DNA of 64,000 nt, from assembly GCF_017306545.1 (NCBI RefSeq), contig NZ_JAFKID010000006.1, positions 158,341 to 222,340 on the forward strand. Direction: 5' to 3'. The position numbers and the translations under genes are program-made. Source of the DNA: Mesorhizobium sp. Its GTDB lineage: Bacteria > Pseudomonadota > Alphaproteobacteria > Rhizobiales > Rhizobiaceae. Below the pieces are notes generated by a model that worked only from the letters and a program-made list of their open reading frames with translations, made no database searches and was not told the DNA's origin. Numbering within the stretch: position 1 is the stretch's first letter; the number at the start of each line of letters is the position of its first letter. Below are positions 47,405-56,616 of the stretch, piece by piece.

Positions 47405-48172
47405 ATGGGTCGGGTTCAAGGCAAGGTTGCGCTCGTCACCGGGGCCGGTCTGGGCCTCGGCCGGGCGACGTCGCTGCTTCTGGCAAAGGAGGGAGCGAAA
47501 CTCGTCGTCACCGACATCGACGAAAAGCTGGCCGCACAGACCGCCGCGGCGATCGGAGAGGCCGCAGGCGAGGTGCTATCCTTGCGCCATGACGTCTCCG
47601 ACCCGGACGAATGGTCGTCGGTCATGGCGGCGGTCGAGAAAAAATTCGGCCGGCTCGACGTGCTGGTCAACAATGCCGGCATCGCCATCGCCAAGACCAT
47701 CGAGGATACCACGCTGGCGGAATGGCGGCGCACCATGGCGGTCAATCTCGACGGTGTGTTCCTCGGCTGTCAGGCCGGCATCGGGCTGATGAAGAAGACC
47801 GGCGGTTCCATCGTCAATCTGTCGTCGATCGACGGCATCATCGGCGAGGCCGATCTTGCCGCCTATTGCGCTTCCAAGGGCGGCGTGCGCACGCTGACCA
47901 AGGCGGTCGCCGTGCATTGCGCGGAACAGAAATACGGCATCCGCTGCAATTCCATCCATCCGGGCTATGTCTGGACGCCGCAGACCGAGAACTATCTGCG
48001 CGACCTCGGCCGGCTGGAGGAGGAGCGGGCCAAGGCCTTGTCCCGCCACCCCATCGGCTTCCTCGGCGAGCCGAGCGACATCGCCTATATGGTCCTCTAC
48101 CTCGCCTCCGACGAATCCAAATTCGTTACCGGCGCCGAGATGGTGGTGGATGGAGGCTATCTTGCGGTGTGA
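47405..48172 (+). CDS. Short-chain dehydrogenase/reductase
   Basis: 255 residues. Classical SDR: NAD(P) motif TGAGLGLG (12-19), NNAG (89-92), catalytic S140/S141, Y154 and K158 (YCASK), and the C-terminal TGAEMVVDGG. An acidic residue (D37 in VTDID) at the end of strand two favours NAD+. It lies 40 bases after the gamma subunit, so it may oxidise a secondary alcohol to the ketone that the carboxylase uses, or act on the beta-keto acid formed. Confidence 0.88.
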   Translation: MGRVQGKVALVTGAGLGLGRATSLLLAKEGAKLVVTDIDEKLAAQTAAAIGEAAGEVLSLRHDVSDPDEWSSVMAAVEKKFGRLDVLVNNAGIAIAKTIEDTTLAEWRRTMAVNLDGVFLGCQAGIGLMKKTGGSIVNLSSIDGIIGEADLAAYCASKGGVRTLTKAVAVHCAEQKYGIRCNSIHPGYVWTPQTENYLRDLGRLEEERAKALSRHPIGFLGEPSDIAYMVLYLASDESKFVTGAEMVVDGGYLAV

Positions 48173-48186
48173 GGCGTCTTTTATCC

Positions 48187-48306
48187 CCGCCCCAAACCCC
48201 TCTCCGCAAGGGGGTGGAGGACTTTGTGGTGGCGTTCGCCCGCGGTGGCGGATTGCTGTGTCGGTGTTCCCCTCCCCCTTTCGAGGAAGGGTTAGGGGTG
48301 AGGGTA
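48187..48306. repeat. Diverged type B inverted-repeat element
   Basis: The two ends mirror each other: CCCCAAACCCCTCTCCGCAA on the left, and a right end with CCCCTCCCCC and GGGTTAGGGGTGAGG. It sits between the two SDR genes and interrupts what is otherwise a tight gene run. More diverged than the copies at 4.7 and 7 kb. Confidence 0.6.
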
Positions 48307-48337
48307 CAATACCGCCGCACGTTGGAGGAACCTGCCC

Positions 48338-49165
48338 ATGACATCTCTCTCCGGTCGTAGCGCTGTTGTCACCGGCGGCTTTTCCGGCATGGGTTTCGCC
48401 ATTGCCACGGCGCTGGCCAAGGCGGGCGCCAATGTCGCAGTCGGCTCGTATGTGGCGCCGCCGGATGCGGCGCGCAACGACGCCGCCTATTATCCAGGTG
48501 CCGATGAGATCGAGCGCGTGCGCGCCGCCCTGGCGGCCCACGGCACGAAAACCCATGCCGCGCATCTCGACGTCCGAAACAGCGAATTGACGAACCGTTT
48601 TTTCGAGGAGGCCGAAGCTGCCATCGGCCCTTCCGACATCCTCGTCAATGCCGCCGGCACGACGGCCGAACAGCCGGTCGTCGGTCACTCCGACGCGCTG
48701 TGGGACAAGATCGTCGATACCAATCTGACCGGCGCCTTCCGGGCCACCCGTGCCGCGCTGCCGGGCATGATCGCGCGCAGATGGGGCCGTATCGTCAACA
48801 TCGGCTCGACGGCGGCGACCGTCGGCTGGAAGGACAATCCCGCCTACTGCGCCTCCAAGGCCGGGCTTCTGGGGTTCACGCGCTGCGTCGCGCTGGAAGG
48901 CGCGCCGCATGGCGTCACCTGCGTGATGATCAGCCCGACCTGGGTGGAAACGGAGCTGATGCGCCGTAACGTAGCGCAGGTGGTCGAGCGCGAGGGCAGG
49001 GGCCGCAGCGCCAAGGACCTGATGGACGAGTTCCGCAAGGCCAATCCTCAAGGGCGCATGATGCAACCCGAGGAGATCGCCGCACTCGCCGTCTTCCTGT
49101 GCTCGGATCTCGCGAAAGGCATCACCATGGAGAACATCCGGATCACCGGCGGCGCGCTCTGGTAG
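48338..49165 (+). CDS. Short-chain dehydrogenase/reductase
   Basis: 275 residues. TGGFSGMG (12-19) nucleotide motif, NAAG (104-107), catalytic S157, Y170 and K174 (YCASK). It has an insertion after strand two (YVAPPDAARNDAAYYPGADE, about 38-57) not found in FabG-like SDRs, and a C-terminus ITGGALW. GGAGG lies nine bases before the ATG. It follows the first SDR gene across the repeat and precedes the transporter genes; substrate unknown. Confidence 0.86.
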   Translation: MTSLSGRSAVVTGGFSGMGFAIATALAKAGANVAVGSYVAPPDAARNDAAYYPGADEIERVRAALAAHGTKTHAAHLDVRNSELTNRFFEEAEAAIGPSDILVNAAGTTAEQPVVGHSDALWDKIVDTNLTGAFRATRAALPGMIARRWGRIVNIGSTAATVGWKDNPAYCASKAGLLGFTRCVALEGAPHGVTCVMISPTWVETELMRRNVAQVVEREGRGRSAKDLMDEFRKANPQGRMMQPEEIAALAVFLCSDLAKGITMENIRITGGALW

Positions 49166-49252
49166 AGCACCGGCGCATAGGATCCGCCTTCTGGGAGGGA
49201 GGCTGGACCGGCGGCAACGTCGACGAGAAAGGCCAACGAAAGGGGAAGTGTC

Positions 49253-50188
49253 ATGCTGAAATCGACCATGCTTCAATCCGCCGGCCTCGCGCTGGCAATC
49301 CTCGCCGGCGTCCTGCCGGCCGGCGCTGCCGATCTCGGCGCCAAGGACGAGCCGATCAGGCTCGCCATGCTGGAATGGACCGGCGCGCACATCTCCACCC
49401 ATATCGCCGGGCAGCTGTTGCAGAAACTCGGCTACAAGGTGGAATACGTCACGGCCGGCAACTTCCCGCAATTCTCCGGCCTTGCCGACGGCACGCTGTC
49501 GGCTTCGGTGGAAATCTGGCTCAACAATGTCGGCGACATCTTCCCGAAGGTGCTGGCCGAGAAGAAGATCGAGGACATCGGCAAGCTCGGCCTCGAAACC
49601 AAGGAAGGCTGGATCTATCCAAAATTCATGGAGCAGGTTTGCCCCGGCCTGCCCGACTGGACGGCGCTGGAAAAGCCCGAATGCGTGCAGGCGCTGTCGA
49701 CGCCGGAGACGGCGCCCAACGGCCGCTTCCTCGACTATCCGGCCGATTGGGGCTCGCGCGCCGCGACCATCATCGCCGACAACAACATGCCCTATACCGC
49801 CGTGCCGTCCGGCTCGGAGGGGGCGCTGGTGGCTGAACTGGAAGCGTCGGAAGCCGCCAAGACGCCGCTTCTCATGATGTTCTGGGGGCCGCACTATGCG
49901 CTGGCCGAGAACGACGTCGGCTGGGTGAAAATGCCTCCCTGCAAGGACGAGAGCAACGAGCATTGCATCCGGCCGCCGGACGTCGACAAGATCGTCTGGT
50001 CGGGCTTCGGCCAGAAGTGGCCGGCCGCTTATGAATTCCTCAAGCAGCTTCAGGTCAACGCCACCGACCAGCAGAAGATGATGCTTGCCGTCGACAAGAA
50101 AGGGCAGGACCTCGATACTGTCGTGAAGGCGTGGGTCGAAGCCAACGAGGCGGTCTGGAAGCCCTGGATCGACGCGGCGAAGGAATAG
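49253..50188 (+). CDS. Glycine-betaine/proline-type ABC binding protein
   Basis: 311 residues. A signal peptide ends near GAA-DLGA (about 24). The mature protein is an OpuAC/ProX-type fold (IRLAMLEWTGAHISTH; AGNFPQFSGLADGTLSASVEIWLNN) with several Trp residues of the kind that cage quaternary ammonium groups. It should feed the ATPase and permease encoded just downstream. In a catabolic cluster its ligand may be a carbon source (betaine, carnitine or a relative) instead of an osmoprotectant. Confidence 0.87.
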   Translation: MLKSTMLQSAGLALAILAGVLPAGAADLGAKDEPIRLAMLEWTGAHISTHIAGQLLQKLGYKVEYVTAGNFPQFSGLADGTLSASVEIWLNNVGDIFPKVLAEKKIEDIGKLGLETKEGWIYPKFMEQVCPGLPDWTALEKPECVQALSTPETAPNGRFLDYPADWGSRAATIIADNNMPYTAVPSGSEGALVAELEASEAAKTPLLMMFWGPHYALAENDVGWVKMPPCKDESNEHCIRPPDVDKIVWSGFGQKWPAAYEFLKQLQVNATDQQKMMLAVDKKGQDLDTVVKAWVEANEAVWKPWIDAAKE

Positions 50189-50193
50189 CAATC

Positions 50194-51252
50194 ATGGCTG
50201 ATATGGCGCCGGCCAAGCTTTCCTGCCGCAATGTGTGGAAAGTATTCGGCCGGCGTCCCGGCTACTATTTCGATTCGCGCGGCTACGTTATCGATCCCAA
50301 TGTGCTGGCCGAACGGCTGCGGGCGGAGGCCCATCTGCCCGCCGTCGTCGATGCCAGCTTTGATGTCATGGCTGGCGAGATCTTCGTTATCATGGGGCTT
50401 TCCGGGTCTGGCAAGTCGACCCTGGTGCGCTGCCTGTCGCGGCTGGTCGAACCCAGCGCCGGCGAGATCCTGCTCGACGGGCGCGATCTGCTCAAGGTGT
50501 CGGCCAAGGAACTCATCGAACTGCGCCGTCATGCCATGGGCATGGTGTTCCAGAACTTCGGTCTGCTGCCGCATCTCGACGTGCTGGGCAATGTGGCCTT
50601 TCCGCTGAAGATTCAGGGCAAGCCGGCTAGAGAACGAGAAACACGAGCCCGCGAGATGATCGCGCTGGTCGGTCTGGAAGGCCGCGAGACATCCTATCCA
50701 CACCAGCTTTCCGGCGGCCAGCAGCAGCGGGTCGGCATCGCCCGCTCGCTGGCGGTCGGGCCGGAACTGTGGTTCCTCGACGAGCCGTTCTCGGCACTAG
50801 ACCCGCTGATCCGCCGGCAAATGCAGGACGAGTTCCTGCGTCTGCAGAAGATGCTGAAGAAGACCATCGTCTTCATTACCCATGACATCGCCGAGGCGTT
50901 TCGGCTGGCCGACCGGCTGGCGATCATGCGCGCCGGCAGGATCGTGCAGATCGGCCGCCCGGCCGACATCGTGCTCAACCCGGCCGACGACTACGTCGCC
51001 GAATTCACCGAGGACGTGCCGCTGCTCAGCGTCATCAGGGCGGGCGATTTGGCCAGCACGAGCAAGGAGACGATGCCGCTGGCTGCGCCGGTGCGTCGCG
51101 ACGCCTGCCTCGAGGAGCTGGTGCCGCGGCTGGCGGCTGGCGAGAAGGTCTTTCCGCTCGAGGGCGATCCGTCCATGCCCGCGTCGGTCCTCTTTGCTGC
51201 GGATATACTGGCCGCGCTCGAGCGGGACAGCGCCCGCCGCGTCCGCTCGTGA
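50194..51252 (+). CDS. Glycine-betaine/proline-type ABC ATPase
   Basis: 352 residues. ProV/OpuAA-like N-terminal extension (VWKVFGRRPGYYF) before the ATPase; Walker A GLSGSGKS (68-75), LSGGQQQRV signature, and LDEPFSALDP Walker B. The C-terminal about 70 residues are a degenerate CBS-like regulatory part, shorter than the two-CBS tail of osmotically gated ProV. The frame opens earlier inside the binding-protein gene; ATG 50194 with AAGGA upstream is preferred. Confidence 0.88.
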   Translation: MADMAPAKLSCRNVWKVFGRRPGYYFDSRGYVIDPNVLAERLRAEAHLPAVVDASFDVMAGEIFVIMGLSGSGKSTLVRCLSRLVEPSAGEILLDGRDLLKVSAKELIELRRHAMGMVFQNFGLLPHLDVLGNVAFPLKIQGKPARERETRAREMIALVGLEGRETSYPHQLSGGQQQRVGIARSLAVGPELWFLDEPFSALDPLIRRQMQDEFLRLQKMLKKTIVFITHDIAEAFRLADRLAIMRAGRIVQIGRPADIVLNPADDYVAEFTEDVPLLSVIRAGDLASTSKETMPLAAPVRRDACLEELVPRLAAGEKVFPLEGDPSMPASVLFAADILAALERDSARRVRS

Positions 51253-53333
51253 CGAACGCCGCCGCAGCCATCCGGCCCGCATGGCGCAGCCGCGTCGATC
51301 TCGGTCTGCTGGCCTGGTGCGGTGCCATTGCGGTCGCGCTGCTGTGCCTGGCGCTGAAAACGCGATTGCCGTGGCTTGTGACCTTTCCAAAGGATTGGAC
51401 CCTGCCGATCGCAGCCGGCATCAATGCTATCAGCGATGCAGTCGTGCCGCTGGTCCAACCGACGTTCCGCGCTTTCTCCGCCCTGCTCGACTGGCCCATG
51501 CGCGCCATCAGGGCAAGGTTGGTGTGGTTGCCCTGGCCGGCCGTCATGCTGGCGGTGGCCGCGCTTGCCTTCAAGGCGGGCGGCATGAGGCTGGCGGTGT
51601 TCGGCGTGCTGGCGCTGGCCTACATGCTCGTCGCGGGTTACTGGCCGCAAAGCATGAGCACGCTCTCTCTGGTAATTCTGGCCGTGCCGATCTCGACTGC
51701 CGTGGGCTTCGGCCTCGGGGTGCAGGGCTACAGGCACAACCGCGTCAAGCCGGCACTCACCGCCTTGCTCGACCTGATGCAGACCGTGCCGGCCTTCGCT
51801 TATCTCATCCCGCTGCTTCTGTTGTTCGGTTTCGGCCCGGTGGTCGGGCTGATCGCCAGCGCCATCTTCGCCACGCCGCCGATGGTGCGCAACACCATGC
51901 TGGGGCTGGAGCGAGTGCCGGAGGCGATCCGCGAGGCCGGGCTGATGAGCGGCTGCACCGGCCGCCAGCAGTTCTGGCGCGTCGAAATCCCGACGGCGCA
52001 GCCGCAGATCCTCGTCGGTTTCAACCAGACCACCATGGCCGCACTCTCCATGGTCATTGTCGCCGCCATCATCGGCGGTTTCGAGGATATTGGCTGGGAA
52101 GTGCTGTCGTCGATGCGCAAGGCCGAGTTCGGCCAGAGCATCCTGTCGGGGCTGGTGATCGCGCTGCTGGCCATCCTCATCGACCGCATTACGCTGGGCT
52201 TCGCCAGGGGCGGCAACGACAGCCCGGCACGCCGGCTGACGGGTCGCCGGCTGCTTGTGGTGCTGGCGCTCTCTGTCTTTCTCGCGGTGGCGCTGCGGCT
52301 CTTCCTGCCGGAAGGCGCCTTGCTGCCGGGATCGGGCCTGCGCGGTCAGGCCGGCTTCGTCAACCAATGGCTGCTCGGTGTCGTGCGCGACTATGGCTGG
52401 CTCTTCGACGGCATCCGCAACGGCGTTCTCTATAGCCTTCTCCTGCCGCTGCGGATCGGCATCGCCGGTGCCGCCACACCGGCCATCTGGGGCTTTTCCT
52501 GGACGCCGGCGCTGGGCCTCGCCTATACCGCCGCCTTCCTCGCCGGGGCGCTATGGCTCGCGGGGCGATTCGGCTGGCGCTGGGGTGTGGCGCTGCTGGT
52601 GACGGGGCTTTTCCTCTATGCCGGCTTCGTCGGCTTCCCGTGGCCGGCCTTCGTCCTTTTTGCCGGACTGCTGGCCTATCGGGTGTCGGGCGCGGGCCTT
52701 GCGCTCTTCGCCGTCGCCGGCTTCCTCCTCATCATGTTGGCCGGCCTTGCGACGCCGCTCGCCATGTCGCTCTATCTGTGCGGGCTCGCCGTCGTCCTGT
52801 GTGTGCTGATCGGCGGCGCGCTCGGCGTCTGGGCGGCACATAGCGACACCGTTTCGCATATCCTGCGGCCGATCTGCGACGCCTTGCAAACCATGCCGCA
52901 ATTCGTCTTCCTCATCCCGGCGCTGATGTTTTTCAAAGTCGGCGAGTTCACTGCGCTCATCGCCATCATGCTCTACGCCATCGTGCCGCCGATCCGCTAT
53001 GTCGAACATGGCTTGAGGCATGTTCGCGCCGACGTCGTCGAGGCGGTAGAGCAGATGGGCGCGACCCCGACGCAGACGCTCCTCAACGCAAAGCTGCCGC
53101 TGGCGCTGCCGGTAGTGATGCTGGGCATCAACCAGACGATCATGGCGGCGCTGTCGATGCTGGCCATCGCAGCCCTCGTCGGCACGCGCGAGCTCGGCCA
53201 GCAGGTCTACGTGGCGCTCGGAAAGGCCGATGCCGGCATGGGCCTCGTTGCTGGCTTGTCGATCGCCTTCCTCGCCATCCTCGCCGACCGTTTGGCGCAA
53301 GCATGGGTGAAACGTCGCGAAGTGGTTGCGTAA
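51249..53333 (+). CDS. Fused double permease of the betaine-type ABC importer
   Basis: 694 residues, about twice a normal ProW. Two BPD_transp_1 domains are in tandem: the first near residues 120-320 (DLMQTVPAFAYLIPLLLLFGFGP, with the coupling loop near EAIREAGLMSG) and the second near 490-690 (CDALQTMPQFVFLIPALMFFKVG; EAVEQMGATPTQ). So one chain supplies both halves of the channel. It begins with GTG, overlapping the ATPase stop by 4 bases (GTGA). Confidence 0.9.
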   Translation: MTNAAAAIRPAWRSRVDLGLLAWCGAIAVALLCLALKTRLPWLVTFPKDWTLPIAAGINAISDAVVPLVQPTFRAFSALLDWPMRAIRARLVWLPWPAVMLAVAALAFKAGGMRLAVFGVLALAYMLVAGYWPQSMSTLSLVILAVPISTAVGFGLGVQGYRHNRVKPALTALLDLMQTVPAFAYLIPLLLLFGFGPVVGLIASAIFATPPMVRNTMLGLERVPEAIREAGLMSGCTGRQQFWRVEIPTAQPQILVGFNQTTMAALSMVIVAAIIGGFEDIGWEVLSSMRKAEFGQSILSGLVIALLAILIDRITLGFARGGNDSPARRLTGRRLLVVLALSVFLAVALRLFLPEGALLPGSGLRGQAGFVNQWLLGVVRDYGWLFDGIRNGVLYSLLLPLRIGIAGAATPAIWGFSWTPALGLAYTAAFLAGALWLAGRFGWRWGVALLVTGLFLYAGFVGFPWPAFVLFAGLLAYRVSGAGLALFAVAGFLLIMLAGLATPLAMSLYLCGLAVVLCVLIGGALGVWAAHSDTVSHILRPICDALQTMPQFVFLIPALMFFKVGEFTALIAIMLYAIVPPIRYVEHGLRHVRADVVEAVEQMGATPTQTLLNAKLPLALPVVMLGINQTIMAALSMLAIAALVGTRELGQQVYVALGKADAGMGLVAGLSIAFLAILADRLAQAWVKRREVVA

Positions 53334-53566
53334 TCCCGCCTCGATCGCCCCGACAACATGCTCACGAAGATCGTTCGAAATGGGAGCCGCCATCTGATGC
53401 TGGCCTCCGATCCAGCCAGCATCTTGAATCACAAAAAGGGCGCGTCCGTCGAACGGACGGCGATAAGTGCTCGTCCACCGCTCAGCAAGGCGGTGGCGAG
53501 GCGGGGCGAGCCAGCGTTGCCACGGCCGGTCTGTCCATTTGTGGGTGCCTATTCCGCTCCGCATGT
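53334..53566. other. Spacer between convergent transporter operons
   Basis: About 230 bases with no supported gene. Short frames here lack domains. It separates two unrelated ABC importers and may be a join between gene blocks. Confidence 0.45.
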
Positions 53567-53593
53567 AAAAAACGCCCCGGCACTGCCGGGGCG
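53567..53593 (-). terminator. Intrinsic terminator of the amino-acid ABC operon
   Basis: CGCCCCGGC and GCCGGGGCG form a strong stem at 53573-53593 and on the minus strand are followed by six T residues (53572-53567). It lies 23 bases after the binding-protein stop at 53617. Confidence 0.85.
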
Positions 53594-53616
53594 CTTGATT
53601 GATCGAAGCCGGACGA

Positions 53617-54417
53617 TCAGGGCACTTCGTCTACGGACGCCGGCAGTTCTGGCAGGGCGCCACCCAGCCATGTCTTGTAGAGCTTGGAGAGGCTGCCATC
53701 GGCCAGCGTCTGGGCAATCACCTCGTTGAGGCGGTCACGCAGGGCCGGGCTGTCCTTGCTGACCCCCACGCCGGCATAGGTGCTGGCCATGACAAACTTG
53801 ATTTCCAGGTTGCGATCCGGGTTCTGCTCGGCGATGGCGCGGGCGATGAGCTCGCCGGTCGGCACCATGTCCACCTGGCCGGTGGCCAGGGCGGTGGCGG
53901 TGGTCGCGTCGTCATCGAAGCGCATAATATTGGTGCCGGCCGGCGCGGCCTTGGTGACTAGCGGGTCCATCATCGTACCGCGCGTCACGCCGACTCGGTA
54001 AGCACCGATATCGTCGGCGGTGGTGGTCTTGATGTCCTTGGGCGCCAGCATCACCGTTCGGAACACCAGATAGGGGCGGGTGAAGTCGATCGCCTTGCGG
54101 CGTTCCGGAGTGATACCGATCGTGGCGACCACTGCGTCGACCCGGTTGGATAGCAGGTAGGGAACGCGGTTAGCGCCGGTTAGCACCACCAGTTCCACGT
54201 TGACGCCGAGCCGCTCGGCCAGCAACTTGGCCACATCGATATCGTAGCCGATCGGTTCGTTGTTGTCGCCGATGGCGCTATAGGGCGGCACGTCGTTCTG
54301 CACGCCGATGATGATTTTGTTGCGGGCTATAACTTCATCGAGGTCGGCGGCTGAACTGGGTGTGGCCAGGCCGGCAAATACGGCGAGCAGTCCCAATACG
54401 GCAAAAGTCTTGAACAT
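53617..54417 (-). CDS. Polar-amino-acid-type ABC binding protein
   Basis: 266 residues. A signal peptide ends near SSA-ADLD (about 23). SBP_bac_3 fold: IIIGVQNDVPPYSAIGDNNE, GYDIDVAKLLAERLG, VDAVVATIGITPERRKAIDFT. It is the last gene of a four-gene minus-strand importer operon. The ATG at 54417 has GGGAG upstream; the longer open frame overlaps the ATPase gene. Position next to a beta-keto-acid cleavage operon suggests a catabolic ligand, maybe an amino or quaternary-amine acid. Confidence 0.88.
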   Translation of the reverse strand: MFKTFAVLGLLAVFAGLATPSSAADLDEVIARNKIIIGVQNDVPPYSAIGDNNEPIGYDIDVAKLLAERLGVNVELVVLTGANRVPYLLSNRVDAVVATIGITPERRKAIDFTRPYLVFRTVMLAPKDIKTTTADDIGAYRVGVTRGTMMDPLVTKAAPAGTNIMRFDDDATTATALATGQVDMVPTGELIARAIAEQNPDRNLEIKFVMASTYAGVGVSKDSPALRDRLNEVIAQTLADGSLSKLYKTWLGGALPELPASVDEVP

Positions 54418-54457
54418 GGCGGGTCTCCCTTCAGTTATGGCTGTGATTGTCTTCAGG

Positions 54458-55189
54458 TCAGGCAATGACCGAGGCGAGGAACCGCTGTAGTTCCGGCGTC
54501 TGCGGATTGCCGATGACGTCTTGGGCCGGACCGATTTCATGGACGCGGCCTTCATGCATGAAGGCAACGCGGCTGGCGGCCTTGCGGGCAAAGGCGATTT
54601 CGTGTGTCACAAGGACCATCGTCAGCCCTTCGCTCGCCAGGTCGCCGAGCACTTTGAGCACTTCGCCGACCAGTTCGGGGTCGAGCGCCGCCGTCACTTC
54701 GTCGAGCAGCAGGATTTCGGGACGCACCGCCAAGGCGCGGGCAATGGCGACGCGCTGCTGCTGGCCGCCGGATAGGTCGCGCGGATAGGCATCGTGCTTG
54801 TCCGAGAGGCCGACGCGGCCCAGCATTTCATGGGCGATGTCGAGGCTAGCCTTCCGTTCCAGCTTGCCGACGATGCGCGGGGCCAGCGCCACATTGTCCT
54901 GGGCGCTCATATGAGGGAACAGGTTGTAGCTCTGGAACACCATGGCAACGCGCTTGCGCAACTGGCGCAGCGCGCGCTTGTCATAAGTGACGGCCCGGCC
55001 ATCGATCCGCAGCGCGCCGCCATTGATCTGTTCGAGCCCGTTAAGGCAGCGCAGCAACGTGCTCTTGCCCGAGCCGCTGCGGCCGATAACGGCCAGCACT
55101 TCGCCTGCCTCGACCGACAGCGAGACATCCTTGATGACCTGATGGGCTCCGTAGGATTTGGAAAGGTGGTCGATTTCGATCAGTGACAT
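54458..55189 (-). CDS. Polar-amino-acid ABC ATPase
   Basis: 243 residues, HisP/GlnQ type. Walker A GRSGSGKST, the MVFQSYNLFPHMSA Q-loop region, LSGGQQQRVAIARAL signature and LLDEVTAALDPE Walker B (with Val in place of the usual Pro-Thr). It energises the two permeases encoded immediately upstream. Confidence 0.92.
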   Translation of the reverse strand: MSLIEIDHLSKSYGAHQVIKDVSLSVEAGEVLAVIGRSGSGKSTLLRCLNGLEQINGGALRIDGRAVTYDKRALRQLRKRVAMVFQSYNLFPHMSAQDNVALAPRIVGKLERKASLDIAHEMLGRVGLSDKHDAYPRDLSGGQQQRVAIARALAVRPEILLLDEVTAALDPELVGEVLKVLGDLASEGLTMVLVTHEIAFARKAASRVAFMHEGRVHEIGPAQDVIGNPQTPELQRFLASVIA

Positions 55190-55198
55190 CGCGACTCG

Positions 55199-55840
55199 CT
55201 AGAGTTTGACCTGTTCAATGCGCTTGCTGAGGAATGACAGCGGCAGGTTGATCGCCAGGTAGATCAGAGCCACCAGACCGAAAACCGTGAAGCTGTCGAA
55301 AGTGGAGCCGTTGACCACCTGGCCGGCGCGCATCAGTTCGACATAGCCCACCATGGAGGCAACGGAGGTGCCCTTGACCAGTTGCACGATGAAGCCGATT
55401 GTGGCCGGCATCGAAAGGCGGATGGCCTGCGGCAGGATGGCGTAGCGCAGCCGTTCGAGGGCGGTGAAGCCCAAAGCGTCGGCCGCTTCCCATTGCTGGG
55501 CCGGAATGGCCTGGATGGCGCCACGCCAGATTTCGCCGAGAAAGGCCCCGGCAAACAGCGACAAGCCAATCGAGCAGGCCATGAGCGGGGAGACGTTCAG
55601 GCCGCCGCCAGCGATGCCGAAATAGATCATGAAGATCACCACGACCAGTGGCACGCCCTGGAAGATGCGCACCAACGAGCCGGCAGCGACGCGCAAGATG
55701 GCGTTGGGTGATTGGCGCAGGATAGCGAGCACCAGCCCCAATATGGAGCCGAAGAACAGCGCGATCGCGGTCAACAGGATGGTCCAGCCGGCACCGGCGA
55801 GGATGAACCAGACGTGGTTGAGGGTAAATTCTCGGATCAC
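55199..55840 (-). CDS. Polar-amino-acid ABC permease 2
   Basis: 213 residues, HisM-type with about five membrane segments and the coupling loop EAADALGFTALERLRYAILPQA. Translation starts at a GTG at 55840 with AGGAGGGG eight bases upstream and a GTGA overlap with the first permease gene. The open frame upstream lies inside that gene and is not real. Confidence 0.88.
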   Translation of the reverse strand: MIREFTLNHVWFILAGAGWTILLTAIALFFGSILGLVLAILRQSPNAILRVAAGSLVRIFQGVPLVVVIFMIYFGIAGGGLNVSPLMACSIGLSLFAGAFLGEIWRGAIQAIPAQQWEAADALGFTALERLRYAILPQAIRLSMPATIGFIVQLVKGTSVASMVGYVELMRAGQVVNGSTFDSFTVFGLVALIYLAINLPLSFLSKRIEQVKL

Positions 55841-56520
55841 AGGATACCCCTCCTTGCCAAATCGACCTTGGCCCAGTCGCCGGTGACGGCGCGGGTCAGC
55901 AGGGCGAACATGCCGGCGAATGCCGCCGAGATCGTGAAGTAGATCAGCGCGATGGCCACATAGACCTCGAACGGGCGGAAGCTGCTCGATGCCAGGTTGC
56001 TCGCCTCGTAGGTCAGTTCGGGAATGGCGATGGCCGAGAGCAGGCTGGTATTGAGCATGATGATGATGAACTGCCCGCTCAGCGCCGGCAGCGTGGCACG
56101 TAGCATCGGCCGTGCGATGACATAGCGGAACATCTGGAGGGCCGAAAAGCTCATCGACTCGCCCGCTTCGATCAGGCCGCGCGGCACGCCCATCAGCCCC
56201 GAGCGCAGGATCTCCACCGTATAGGCCAGCGAGTTGAAGGTCACGATGATGACCGCGGCGACGACCGGGCTCATGCTGAAGCCCAGCTTGGCCAGGCCGA
56301 AATAGAGAAAGAAGGCCTGCACCAGGAAGGGTGTGTTGCGGACGATCTCGACAAAGACCGCGGTGGGTCGCGAGATCGCACTGCCGTAGGCCAGGCGCCC
56401 GACGATCAGCAGCATGGCGAACGCCAGCCCTGCGGCATAGCCCGCCACCGCATAGAGGATCGTCTTGAGCGCTCCGCTGAGGAGCAAGGGCAAACCGGCC
56501 CATACCGCTTCGAAATGCAC
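55837..56520 (-). CDS. Polar-amino-acid ABC permease 1
   Basis: 227 residues, HisQ/GlnP type. Family blocks VFVEIVRNTPFLVQAFFLYFG and the coupling loop EAGESMSFSALQMFRYVI are clear. The start is a GTG at 56520 with GGGGGAGG about eight bases upstream; the frame runs open to 56958 through the divergent SDR remnant but without similarity. First gene of the importer operon. Confidence 0.87.
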   Translation of the reverse strand: MHFEAVWAGLPLLLSGALKTILYAVAGYAAGLAFAMLLIVGRLAYGSAISRPTAVFVEIVRNTPFLVQAFFLYFGLAKLGFSMSPVVAAVIIVTFNSLAYTVEILRSGLMGVPRGLIEAGESMSFSALQMFRYVIARPMLRATLPALSGQFIIIMLNTSLLSAIAIPELTYEASNLASSSFRPFEVYVAIALIYFTISAAFAGMFALLTRAVTGDWAKVDLARRGIL

Positions 56521-56556
56521 GCGCCGGCCTCCCCCGCTTCGTGTTGCAATACTCTC

Positions 56557-56580
56557 CTTGACTAAACCGGCATCGTCAAG
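56557..56580. promoter_or_regulatory. Inverted repeat in the divergent importer/BKACE promoter region
   Basis: CTTGAC (56557-56562) and GTCAAG (56575-56580) face each other across 12 bases in the 96-base gap between the importer operon and the SDR-BKACE operon. It may bind the TetR protein encoded at the end of the latter operon. It is short, so chance is possible. Confidence 0.35.
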
Positions 56581-56616
56581 CAAAAAGATTACAGATGAAA
56601 TGTTTAAGGTAGAGTC

